Part shown: one piece after another, positions 1-8,368 of the stretch
Layout of the letters: each line of letters opens with the position of its first letter
Numbering within the stretch: position 1 is the first letter of the stretch
From: Fructobacillus pseudoficulneus
Lineage (GTDB): Bacteria; Bacillota; Bacilli; Lactobacillales; Lactobacillaceae
NCBI RefSeq assembly: GCF_900108455.1
Contig: NZ_FNWS01000001.1
Coordinates: 1-64,000, forward strand
Length of the DNA: 64,000 bases
Direction of reading: 5' to 3'
The notes under the pieces: generated by a model
The model's database searches: none
The model's input: the letters and a program-made list of their open reading frames with translations, nothing else
Told to the model about the DNA's origin: nothing
Position numbers and translations under genes: made by a program

Positions 1-231
1 CAAAAAAGCTGATATTTCAGGTGTCAGGGTCGGATGGCGACCGTGTTTGTGCCGATTACACTGGGCTAAATGATGAGCCTGTTGTGCATTGTATGGTTTA
101 ATTCGATTTAACTCGTAGGTAATAGTTGCAGGAGAACGCTTTAAGAAACGGGCTATTTCTCGAGTTGAATGATTAAGTTTGATCATTGTTTCAATGACAG
201 AACGTTCGTGAGCTGATAAACTAGAAGACAT
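1..231 (-). CDS. IS30-family transposase, N-terminal 77 residues (partial)
   Basis: Translating the minus strand from an ATG at 231 gives 77 codons open to the window edge. The protein starts MSSSLSAHERSVIE and continues with STREIARFLKRSPATI and then YELNRI. This is the N-terminal helix-turn-helix of IS30-type transposases, which binds the terminal repeats. IS30 transposases are usually 300-350 residues, so the DDE catalytic domain lies to the left of the window. I cannot tell from this fragment whether the copy is intact. It could also belong to a closely related IS30 subgroup. Confidence 0.85.
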   Translation of the reverse strand, partial: MSSSLSAHERSVIETMIKLNHSTREIARFLKRSPATITYELNRIKPYNAQQAHHLAQCNRHKHGRHPTLTPEISAFL

Positions 232-290
232 AAGCTGCAGATCCTTTATGGTTGATTTTAGTCAATTACCATTAAAGTCTCTGCAGTTTT
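1..290 (-). mobile_element. IS30-family insertion sequence, 5' end only
   Basis: The left edge of the window holds the upstream end of an insertion sequence: a transposase start at 231 on the minus strand, then about 55 bases of non-coding end sequence up to roughly 283-290. The segment reading TCTCTGCAG near 279-285 has the look of an IS terminus, but the opposite end lies outside the window, so the terminal inverted repeat and target duplication cannot be confirmed and the right boundary is approximate. The sequence just beyond runs straight into a headless flavocytochrome gene, which suggests the element sits inside that gene. Confidence 0.7.
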
Positions 291-300
291 TTTATGCAAG

Positions 301-1185
301 GTGTTCGGTTTAATTTTACAATCTGCCATTTTTAAACATGAATTATCCGTTTGGCTGCATCGTTTAAATTTAATCGCTACCCTATTAGGATTTATTCACG
401 TTCAATTAATTAGCTATGTTACCTCGATTCACCCTTTTATGTTTGTCTTTTATCTCTACAGCGGCATCGTATTGATTAGCTACGTGATGAGTAAGGTTCG
501 TAGCCAATTGGGTAATACTAGAGGAACCGTCACGACAAATGAGGTATTAGCGCCAAATGTGCAAGAACTAACGATTACGCCACAGCAACATCATCAATTA
601 AATTTGCGAATGGGCGATTTTGTCTTTATCTCCTTCCCTACTTTACAGGGCCTCAAAGAATATCATCCATTTTCCATCGTCAATCCGCCTAGTGACGATA
701 GCCAGCATATTAAGTTGGCTGTCCGTGGGGATGGTGACTTCACAAAGTTGCTTTCAGAAATTGAGCCAGGGGCACCAGTCAAATTAATTGGCGGTTACGG
801 CCGTTATCATTCCTTCCTAGAAGATAATGATCAAAACCAGCACATTGTCATGATTGCCGGTGGAATCGGCGTGACGCCATTGCTTTCGATTGCAGAAGGC
901 TCTCCAAACCGTCAAATTTCGTTGTTCTATTCGGCTCATTACGACCACGACTTAATTTATTTGAATCAGTTAAAGGATTGGCACCAACGTGATAACTTTG
1001 ATTTGCATTATCAGATTGGTCGCTATTCTGAAGATGATGTCTTAAACCATAAATTGCACGACTTACCAAATAACACCATCTTTCTGATTTCTGGTCCGGC
1101 CCCAATGATTCGCTATTGGAAACGGGTTTTGAAGAAAAATGGTATTGGAAATGGGCAAATGTATGCCGAAGAATTTACTTGGTAG
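301..1185 (+). pseudogene. Ferric-reductase-like flavocytochrome, 5'-truncated by the IS30 element
   Basis: The frame is open from 262 and the only plausible start is a GTG at 301, without a Shine-Dalgarno sequence. The about 294 residues hold two membrane segments (roughly 20-45 and 45-65) with histidines of the kind that ligand heme in ferric reductases. An FAD-binding barrel follows, with HPFSIVNPP near 123, then an NAD(P)-binding domain with MIAGGIGVTPLLS near 183 and the C-terminal ISGPAPMI near 263. Complete relatives have about 400-430 residues with five or six membrane helices, so the first helices are missing. The IS30 end abuts the gene within 20 bases. I infer disruption: the soluble FAD/NAD domains could still be made but would lack most of the heme-binding bundle. 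Confidence 0.75.
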
Positions 1186-1194
1186 TAGAAAAAA

Positions 1195-1228
1195 GAAGCT
1201 CTGTCGTTCTGACGGGGCTTCTTTATTT
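1195..1228 (+). terminator. Rho-independent terminator after the flavocytochrome fragment
   Basis: An 11-bp stem, GAAGCTCTGTC paired with GACGGGGCTTC (three G-U pairs), is followed by a T-rich stretch. It lies 10 bases past the stop codon. Confidence 0.8.
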
Positions 1229-1258
1229 TATATTAGCAAAGTGGAAACAAATTTCATT

Positions 1259-1849
1259 TTAAAAAGCGGTCTGATGGTAGTGTTCCCAGGCAATTTGAAC
1301 AATTGGTGACCGTTGACTTGCCTCGTTCCCTAGCCTTTTACCGATATGTTGGATTAGCCAAGTGGGCAAATATGGTTTGGCTAGTAAAGCTAAGTAGGCA
1401 TCAAAGCTCAAAACGGAATCTAAATTTTCAAAGTAATCGACGAGATTTTCAGTGCACTTGGTTTGTTCACCAAGTAGCAATAAGAGAATGTCAGCTAGGG
1501 CTTGCTCGTGTTGTAATAGGTGCTTTTTGGCTTCGAGTTCTGTTAAAATTCGCTCTAATACTTGGCGATTATCGGCAAAGCGATAAGCCTTTTCCGCCCA
1601 ATCAATCATTGAAAAGCCGTTAAAAATATTGGCTAAGTAAACATCCTCTAGGGTCAAACCCATATAACTTAATAGCTGAATGGCGGTGCTCAAATGGACG
1701 TCTGTTTGTCCCCGTTCAAATTTGGAAATCACACTTGTCGACAAACCGGTCGCTACAGCTAAGTCATTTACGGACATAGTTCGGCCTTCTCGTAGTTCGC
1801 GAATCATTGCTCCTAAATGTTGAACTTCTGCAAAGACATCTCTTGGCAC
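1259..1849 (-). CDS. XRE-family transcriptional regulator, co-transcribed with ribB
   Basis: A 196-residue DNA-binding protein when started at the GTG at 1849, which is preceded by AAAGAGG seven bases upstream. The longer reading frame overlaps ribB and has no ribosome site. Residues about 12-65 form a helix-turn-helix (MIRELREGRTMSVNDLAVAT, then STSVISKFERGQTDVHLST) like that of Rgg/MutR and other XRE regulators. The rest is a helical, ligand- or dimerisation-type domain with no recognisable motif. It begins 19 bases after the ribB stop on the same strand, so it is probably made from the ribB transcript. A palindrome in front of ribB (2582-2595) is a candidate operator. Target and effector are unknown. 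Confidence 0.8.
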   Translation of the reverse strand: MPRDVFAEVQHLGAMIRELREGRTMSVNDLAVATGLSTSVISKFERGQTDVHLSTAIQLLSYMGLTLEDVYLANIFNGFSMIDWAEKAYRFADNRQVLERILTELEAKKHLLQHEQALADILLLLLGEQTKCTENLVDYFENLDSVLSFDAYLALLAKPYLPTWLIQHIGKRLGNEASQRSPIVQIAWEHYHQTAF

Positions 1850-1868
1850 CGTGATTTCCTCTTTTTCG

Positions 1869-2510
1869 TTATTCTGCGATTTGTTCCACTTCTTCAGCTG
1901 CTTGCTCACGTAAGTATGCTTGTAACTCTTCAATACTAATCATTGGCAATTGCCATTCTTTTGCTAACTGAACCAAGTCATTTTGCCGCGCCATGTGACC
2001 ATCTGGTAAAAGAATTTCAATAATGGCGGCGATTGGGGCAGTACCGGCTAATTTAGCTAAATCAACGCCCGCTTCTGTGTGACCATTTCGTTCTAGTACC
2101 CCACCTGCTTTGGCAACTAAGGGAAAAGTATGACCAGGATGGACAAAGTCCTTTTCGCTGGCATCAGCTAAGGCCAATTGCTTAATAGTAGTGGCACGAT
2201 CAAAGGCAGAAACACCTGTCGTCACGCCAGTTGATACATGTTCACCATCAAGCGATACAGTAAAGGCTGTCTGATTTGTCTCGTGATTATCAGCGACCAT
2301 CTGCTTTAGGCCGTACTTTTCAGCTAATTCAGGAGCCATTGGTGCACAAAGCAAGCCACGAGCCTTGGTAACCATAAAGTTAACGGTTTCTGCCGTGATA
2401 TTTTCACCTAGGGCAATCAAGTCACCCTCGTTTTCACGATCTTCATTGTCGACCACAATCACGGGCTGACCTTTTTTTAGTACTGCTAGTGCGTCTACAA
2501 TCTTATCCAT
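1869..2510 (-). CDS. ribB: 3,4-dihydroxy-2-butanone-4-phosphate synthase
   Basis: The 213 residues match monofunctional RibB, which converts ribulose 5-phosphate to 3,4-dihydroxy-2-butanone 4-phosphate plus formate, the four-carbon precursor of riboflavin. Visible motifs are the acidic loop DNEDRENEGDL near residues 22-32, the substrate region HVSTGVTTGVSAFDR near 110-125, and GHTEAGVDLAKLAG near 143-156. There is no GTP cyclohydrolase II domain fused behind it. A good ribosome site (GGAGG) lies just ahead of the ATG. No other riboflavin gene is in the window and no FMN riboswitch precedes it, so its metabolic role here is unclear. The next gene is an XRE regulator. Confidence 0.93.
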   Translation of the reverse strand: MDKIVDALAVLKKGQPVIVVDNEDRENEGDLIALGENITAETVNFMVTKARGLLCAPMAPELAEKYGLKQMVADNHETNQTAFTVSLDGEHVSTGVTTGVSAFDRATTIKQLALADASEKDFVHPGHTFPLVAKAGGVLERNGHTEAGVDLAKLAGTAPIAAIIEILLPDGHMARQNDLVQLAKEWQLPMISIEELQAYLREQAAEEVEQIAE

Positions 2511-2748
2511 TTTTCTGCTCCTCCAAATTTCTTTCGCGAGTGACTTAATATTAACTGTAAAAGCTGCGACGAAAATAAATATTTCTTATAAGAAAAAATG
2601 AAATGAGTGAAAAGAAAGAATAAGCCGATAATATTCACTTTTTCTCTTCATTATTCGGGATAAAACGAAACATTTGAAACAGAACGTTCCCTTATATCTA
2701 AATAAAGACGAACATTATCAATTAAATTATAGCTGTTTTGTATTAAAA
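2511..2748. other. Intergenic region with ribB promoter area and a perfect 14-bp palindrome
   Basis: About 240 AT-rich bases without a gene. TTTCTTATAAGAAA at 2582-2595 is a perfect palindrome 72 bases upstream of the ribB start and could be an operator for the XRE protein encoded behind ribB. I found none of the conserved blocks of an FMN (RFN) riboswitch. Confidence 0.4.
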
Positions 2749-2789
2749 AAACACTAAAAAATCCTTTTAGTGGATAATTTTTTAGTGTT

Positions 2790-2790
<1 letters not shown>
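2749..2790 (-). terminator. Terminator after the dTDP-glucose dehydratase gene
   Basis: On the minus strand AAACACTAAAAAAT pairs with its complement across a loop and is followed by a run of seven T. It overlaps the stop codon of the dehydratase gene. Confidence 0.8.
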
Positions 2791-3827
<1,037 letters not shown>

Positions 3828-3853
3828 CTAGTCTAATTAATGATTTATTATAA

Positions 3854-3877
3854 CAAAAAAACGGCCTTCGCCGTTTT
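3854..3877 (-). terminator. Terminator after the ClC antiporter gene
   Basis: Stem AAAACGGC/GCCGTTTT with a four-base loop followed on the minus strand by a run of seven T, five bases beyond the stop codon. Confidence 0.85.
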
Positions 3878-3881
3878 CCTC

Positions 3882-5417
3882 TTAGTCTGCTACTTGTAAT
3901 TGATCGTGAATTTTTTTACTGTCCTCTTTTGGTACGCGAAGAAAAATCGTGTCCCCCGGTCGCAATAGCAAGTCCCCATTTGCCAGTAACTCTTGCCGAC
4001 CACGGTGAACCATTATGACGATAGTCTGTTTGGGCCAGTTGATGGCACGAATGGAATGGTCGGCCAAAGTGGTCCCGGCTAGGACTGGTAATTCAATCGT
4101 AATGAAGTCCTGCTGTCCCACCTCTTCTTCATTTGCTAAGAGTCGATTGAGTAATGATTCGTAAATTGGTGCGCCATTTAGACCATCGACAACGGCATAG
4201 GCCACTAAGCTGACCAAGGCCAGCGGCAAAACGTGCGTGACGGAACCCACCATTTCAACAATCAAGATAATGGCGGTGAATGGTGCCTTTCCAATCGCGG
4301 CAAAGTAAGCAGCCATCCCAATTACGATAAAGTCAATCAAATAGGTGGCCGCCATCCAATGCAAGAGCACAAATACCTGGCCAATCATCGCCCCGTTCAA
4401 GGCGCCTAGGGTTAGGATTGGTAAAAAAATCCCACCCGGGAGACCGGAACCGTAGCTAATCATTGAAAAAACAAATCGGGCGACGACCATTAACAATAAG
4501 AACCAGAGGCCTGGAACGTGGTGGCCAAGGCCAAGGATAATTTGATTACCACCACCAAGACCTGCTGTCCAAATAAAGCCAAGTGGAACAACTAACACTA
4601 ATGGAATTAGGCCATTAAGATACTTGGGTAAGCGGGTATAGCGATAAAGGGTCTGACTGGCTAGGAGAACTTTCTGATAGAAGAAGCCAAAGAGCCCTAA
4701 TACCAGACCTAAAATTAGTAATAAGCCATAGAGGTGAACCGGGATGTTTGGCAATTGGCCAACAGCTAAGACCGGTGTTTGACCAAAAACAATGGTGGAA
4801 ACGGCATCGGCCGTGACGGCACCAGTCAGTGCCCCGACCCAAATAAAGGGCGAAAAACTATGATAAATTTCTTCTAGCACAAACATCACCCCTGCTAAAG
4901 GAGCATTAAAGGCTGCCGCGAGGCCTGAAGCAGCCCCGGTCGCAATTAGGCTTTTGGTATTTTGCTCATCGAGCTTGAAGGTTTCGGCTATGCTTTGACC
5001 GACGGTTGCCCCCAGTTGAATCGATGGCCCCTCTCGTCCAAGCATTAAACCAGAACCGATGGCTAAAATACCAGCTACAAACTTGCGCCAGAGAATGGCA
5101 AAGGCGTTCAAATGTAGTTCGCCCAGCAACTGTCCTTCAACTTGTGGAATCCCAGATCCAGAAATTTGCGGCTGCTGCTTGATTAGCTGGCTAATGAAGA
5201 TGCCAAAGATAAGATTAATCAGCAAGGCGATGAATACTAGCCCTTGATGACCTGTTCGCATATATGTATACATATGCTGCCAGAGTAAAAGCAGGTGTTC
5301 AATACTGAAACGGAAGCTGGCGACGACTAGTCCTGCCACTAGTCCAACCAATAAGCCATTGATGATCGTCCAGACTTGGGTGAAATTGAATTGAAGTCTC
5401 ATTTTTTGCATAAACAC
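3882..5417 (-). CDS. ClC-type chloride/proton (or fluoride) antiporter with C-terminal TrkA-C domain
   Basis: The 511 residues form a polytopic ClC membrane protein followed by a cytosolic domain. Signature segments are GSGIPQVE (86-94), GREGPSIQLGA (127-137) with the gating glutamate near 129, FVLEE (179-183) with the second, proton-pathway glutamate near 183, and GSGLPGGIFLPIL in the middle of the chain. The presence of both glutamates suggests a coupled antiporter, not a channel. The last about 80 residues resemble the TrkA-C/RCK-C ligand-binding domain found on bacterial ClC proteins. The GTG at 5417 is used because AGGTG lies six bases upstream; an in-frame ATG two codons later is the alternative. 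A likely role is acid resistance or anion homeostasis. Confidence 0.85.
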   Translation of the reverse strand: MFMQKMRLQFNFTQVWTIINGLLVGLVAGLVVASFRFSIEHLLLLWQHMYTYMRTGHQGLVFIALLINLIFGIFISQLIKQQPQISGSGIPQVEGQLLGELHLNAFAILWRKFVAGILAIGSGLMLGREGPSIQLGATVGQSIAETFKLDEQNTKSLIATGAASGLAAAFNAPLAGVMFVLEEIYHSFSPFIWVGALTGAVTADAVSTIVFGQTPVLAVGQLPNIPVHLYGLLLILGLVLGLFGFFYQKVLLASQTLYRYTRLPKYLNGLIPLVLVVPLGFIWTAGLGGGNQIILGLGHHVPGLWFLLLMVVARFVFSMISYGSGLPGGIFLPILTLGALNGAMIGQVFVLLHWMAATYLIDFIVIGMAAYFAAIGKAPFTAIILIVEMVGSVTHVLPLALVSLVAYAVVDGLNGAPIYESLLNRLLANEEEVGQQDFITIELPVLAGTTLADHSIRAINWPKQTIVIMVHRGRQELLANGDLLLRPGDTIFLRVPKEDSKKIHDQLQVAD

Positions 5418-5455
5418 AGTTTACACCTATTCGGACTATTTTCTAAATAAAATAA

Positions 5456-5481
5456 AAAAATAGCCTAAAAAGACTATTTTT
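5456..5481 (-). terminator. Terminator of the proBA operon
   Basis: Stem AAAAATAG/CTATTTTT with a ten-base loop; on the minus strand it ends in a run of seven T. It lies directly after the proA stop. Confidence 0.8.
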
Positions 5482-5485
5482 AAAA

Positions 5486-6727
5486 TTAATGCCTTGTTTG
5501 ACCGTCGCCAAAGACTTCATACTTAATAGTAGTTAAGGCTGGCAAGCCCATTGGTCCGCGAGCATGGAGCTTTTGGGTTGAGATTCCAATTTCTGCTCCA
5601 AAGCCAAATTCAAAGCCGTCCGTAAACCGACTCGAAACGTTTTGATAGACAACAGCAGCATCGACCATATTCATAAATTGAGCCACATGGTCAGCGTCTT
5701 CGCTCAAAATCGTTTCAGAATGATGGGTGGTATGCTCGTTAATCCAGCTAATCGCTTCATCAGTGTCTTTCACAACCTTAATGGCCATAATCAAATCATT
5801 ATATTCGGTGTCCCAGTCTGCTGCGCTAGCTTCTTTGACACTGGGACTAATTGCACGGGTAGCGGTATCACCACGCAGCTCAACACCAGCATTTGTCAAA
5901 GCTTGCACAATTTTAGGCAAAAATTCAGCTGCAATCTTTTCATGAACCAAAAGCTTTTCGGCTGCATTGCAGACCGCTGGCTTTTGTGTTTTTGCATTGA
6001 CGATTACGTCAATTGCTTGATTTTGCACAGCGCTTTCGTCTACAAAAATATGAGTATTCCCTGCCCCAGTCTCAATCACTGGTACGGTGGCGTTGGCTAC
6101 GACAAAGTCGATAAACTTGGCCGAACCGCGGGGAATCAAAACGTCAATGTAGTCGCGCATATGCAACAATTCATTGACGGAATCGTGGCTAGTGTCTTGT
6201 ATCAATTGAATAATATCGGGGTTCAATCCTTGCTCAACCAAGACTTGACGAAGAACTTCTGCTAGCGCTTGGTTTGAATGAATTGCTTCCTTACCACCGC
6301 GCAAAATCACAGCATTACCTGACTTTAGCGTCAGAGCAGCTGCATCGACCGTAACGTTTGGGCGGGCTTCATAGACCATGGCGACAACGCCCAATGGCAC
6401 AGTTTTCTTAACAATCTTAAAGCCAGTTGGATGCTGCCAATTTTCATAAGGCCCAGCCAAAGGGTCTTTCAAATCCGAAACGGCAGCCAAAGACTCGGCA
6501 ATCCCTTCAATGGTTGCTTGATCAAGCGTCAAACGATTGCGCATTGAACCGGATAGTTCGGTTGCTGCCGCTAAATCCGCTTGGTTAGCGGTATTAATTG
6601 TCTGCCAATTGTCTTTTAAAGCTTGGGCCATCGCTACCAGGACTGTATTTCGTTTTTCGATTGTCAGGTTAGCTACCTCGAGTGTCGCCTTTTTAGCATT
6701 TTGTCCAATTAATTTCAGTTTTGTCAT
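5486..6727 (-). CDS. proA: Gamma-glutamyl phosphate reductase
   Basis: ProA (413 residues) reduces gamma-glutamyl phosphate with NADPH to glutamate semialdehyde, the second step of proline synthesis. It is an aldehyde-dehydrogenase-fold enzyme; YEARPNVTVDAAALTLKSGN near 118-137 is the nucleotide-binding stretch and the cysteine in KPAVCNAAEKLLVHE near 248 is the catalytic thiol. Length is normal for the family. Its ATG overlaps the stop of proB by four bases (ATGA), so the two are translationally coupled. proC is not in the window. Confidence 0.96.
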   Translation of the reverse strand: MTKLKLIGQNAKKATLEVANLTIEKRNTVLVAMAQALKDNWQTINTANQADLAAATELSGSMRNRLTLDQATIEGIAESLAAVSDLKDPLAGPYENWQHPTGFKIVKKTVPLGVVAMVYEARPNVTVDAAALTLKSGNAVILRGGKEAIHSNQALAEVLRQVLVEQGLNPDIIQLIQDTSHDSVNELLHMRDYIDVLIPRGSAKFIDFVVANATVPVIETGAGNTHIFVDESAVQNQAIDVIVNAKTQKPAVCNAAEKLLVHEKIAAEFLPKIVQALTNAGVELRGDTATRAISPSVKEASAADWDTEYNDLIMAIKVVKDTDEAISWINEHTTHHSETILSEDADHVAQFMNMVDAAVVYQNVSSRFTDGFEFGFGAEIGISTQKLHARGPMGLPALTTIKYEVFGDGQTRH

Positions 6728-7518
6728 GATTTTTGTCCTTGAAAAAGAGTCCCAATTGGTTCACCGGAAATAATTTGTAAAATATTAGCCGGGTCGTTAC
6801 CGTTGATCAGCGCCATTTTACTATGGTGAGCCATCGTAAAGTCGGCGGCTGCCAGCTTAGTGCTCATCCCGCCAGTACCCAGGCCTGAAGTTGATCCGGT
6901 TGCGCTGCTGCGAATTTCATCAGTAATTTGTTTAACACGGTGAATTGGCTGAGCTGTTGGATCCAAATTAGGATTAGCCGTATACAAAGCATCGACGTCG
7001 CTTAAAATAATCAGCCCATCCGCCTGAATTTCATTGGCAACTAGAGCAGCTAAGCGGTCATTGTCACCAAATGAGTGTTGGTGATCCAGCTCATCAACGG
7101 CAATTACATCATTTTCATTAATAATTGGAATGACGTGTTCAGCAAATAAAGTCTCAATGGCATTTTTGGTATTAGCTAACATCGCGGGATTGTCAAAGAC
7201 GTCATAGGTTAGCAAGACCTGTCCCACCATTTGTTTGTAGAAGGCAAAGCTTTGATGGTAAGTCGACATCAAATAACCCTGCCCAATCGCGGCCAAGGCC
7301 TGTTGCTTCGGAATTTCTTTTGGTCGGGCTGGCAAATCCATTTGATCCAAAGCCACCCCGATGGCGCCTGACGTCACTAAAAGTACTTGGTGCCCTTCTT
7401 TTTGAAGAGTCGAGAGTGTTTGAGCCAGACGGTTAATCACTGGATAGTTAACCCGTCCCTCTTCCGTCACGATCGTACTTGTTCCTACTTTGATTACAAT
7501 TTTTTGCCAATCGGTCAT
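6724..7518 (-). CDS. proB: Glutamate 5-kinase, short form without PUA domain
   Basis: ProB phosphorylates glutamate to gamma-glutamyl phosphate, the committed step of proline synthesis. The 264 residues cover only the amino-acid-kinase domain: IVIKVGTSTIV at 7-17, LLVTSGAIGVALDQM near 46-60, INENDVIAVDEL near 133-144 and GTGGMSTKLAAA near 210-221. The C-terminal PUA domain seen in Escherichia coli (about 367 residues) is absent, as in streptococci. It is first in the proBA pair. No T-box or other recognisable leader precedes it, so I cannot see how it is regulated. Confidence 0.95.
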   Translation of the reverse strand: MTDWQKIVIKVGTSTIVTEEGRVNYPVINRLAQTLSTLQKEGHQVLLVTSGAIGVALDQMDLPARPKEIPKQQALAAIGQGYLMSTYHQSFAFYKQMVGQVLLTYDVFDNPAMLANTKNAIETLFAEHVIPIINENDVIAVDELDHQHSFGDNDRLAALVANEIQADGLIILSDVDALYTANPNLDPTAQPIHRVKQITDEIRSSATGSTSGLGTGGMSTKLAAADFTMAHHSKMALINGNDPANILQIISGEPIGTLFQGQKS

Positions 7519-7596
7519 GCTGATTTTCCTTAGATGATTTTAATTAATTATACCAGGAAACCATCAGACTGGGTAATTGAAAGTCAAATGAGGACA

Positions 7597-7625
7597 GTAA
7601 AAAACAGCAAAATTCTTTGCTGTTT
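7597..7625 (-). terminator. Terminator after the serine acetyltransferase gene
   Basis: Stem AAACAGCAAA/TTTGCTGTTT with a four-base loop, ending in a run of T on the minus strand. Confidence 0.85.
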
Positions 7626-7647
7626 AAGTAGTTTAATAGGATGTTAC

Positions 7648-8151
7648 TCAGCTAACCACCCGTGCCGGAATACCAACGACTGTCTGCCCAGCCAAAATAT
7701 CCTGCAAGACGACTGCATTAGCACCAACTTTACTATCGGGTCCCACATGAATATTGCCGATGATCTTGGCCCCTGCCCCAATTAAAACACGGTCACCAAT
7801 CGTTGGATGACGACGAATGCCATCTTTAACTGCACAACGAGCACCTAAAGTAACGCCCTGATAGATTGTCACGTCGTTGCCGATGACTGTTTCTTCACCA
7901 ATGACCACATTGACACCGTGATCAATGACCAAGTGCTGACCAATGGTTGCACCGGGATGAATATCGATTCCTGTTCGTCTTTTACTGCGGTTAGCTAACA
8001 GCTGTGCTAAGAATAGATGGCCATGCTGCCATAAATAGTGACTTTGACGGTAGGCCCGCAAAGCTCGGTAACCAGTATGGAAAAAAATTACTTGATAACG
8101 ATGTTTTAAAGCAGGGTCACGGCGAATATAGTCATCAACAATTTCAAACAT
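7648..8151 (-). CDS. cysE: Serine O-acetyltransferase (short form)
   Basis: The 167 residues end in a left-handed parallel beta-helix built from hexapeptide repeats (from about 60 on: IHPGATIGQ, VIGEETVIG, VTIYQGVTLG, VLIGAGAKIIG, VGANAVV). LVIDHGVNVVIGEE near 73-86 carries the histidine expected at the active site of serine acetyltransferases, which make O-acetylserine from serine and acetyl-CoA for cysteine synthesis. The N-terminal helical domain is shorter than in enteric CysE (about 270 residues) but normal for Gram-positive versions. It is a single gene with its own terminator, and no cysteine synthase lies beside it. Another hexapeptide acyltransferase specificity cannot be fully excluded. 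Confidence 0.85.
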   Translation of the reverse strand: MFEIVDDYIRRDPALKHRYQVIFFHTGYRALRAYRQSHYLWQHGHLFLAQLLANRSKRRTGIDIHPGATIGQHLVIDHGVNVVIGEETVIGNDVTIYQGVTLGARCAVKDGIRRHPTIGDRVLIGAGAKIIGNIHVGPDSKVGANAVVLQDILAGQTVVGIPARVVS

Positions 8152-8248
8152 GAGAACTCCTTTTGTCCTTCGTACTGGCTAGCGTATTCGGTCGCTAGCT
8201 AACTTTTATAGTATTTCCGAATATTTGTTGATGAATATACTCTGTTTT

Positions 8249-8287
8249 TGTTAGTAAAACATACATTTGATGTCAGAAAAGCTACCA
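8249..8287 (+). promoter_or_regulatory. Two GlnR/TnrA-like boxes upstream of the ammonium transporter
   Basis: TGTTAGTAAAACATACA (8249-8265) and TGTCAGAAAAGCTACCA (8271-8287) each match the Gram-positive nitrogen-control consensus TGTNA-N7-TNACA with one mismatch. They lie 82-120 bases before an ammonium transporter gene, a classic GlnR target. I infer repression by GlnR under nitrogen excess. Confidence 0.5.
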
Positions 8288-8368
8288 AATTAAATTGGTA
8301 TAGCTGAAACAGGCGGTATGATTATGACTGTAATAAAAAGAAAACAGGGACTCAGTGGAGGATGAAAG

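Noticed and set aside
2511-2748. Possible FMN riboswitch before ribB
   Set aside because: None of the conserved RFN blocks (such as AGGATAT or GGGGCAGGGTG) is present on the coding strand.
5642-6265. 207-codon plus-strand frame opposite proA
   Set aside because: Antisense shadow of a well-conserved gene; no ribosome site and no recognisable domain.
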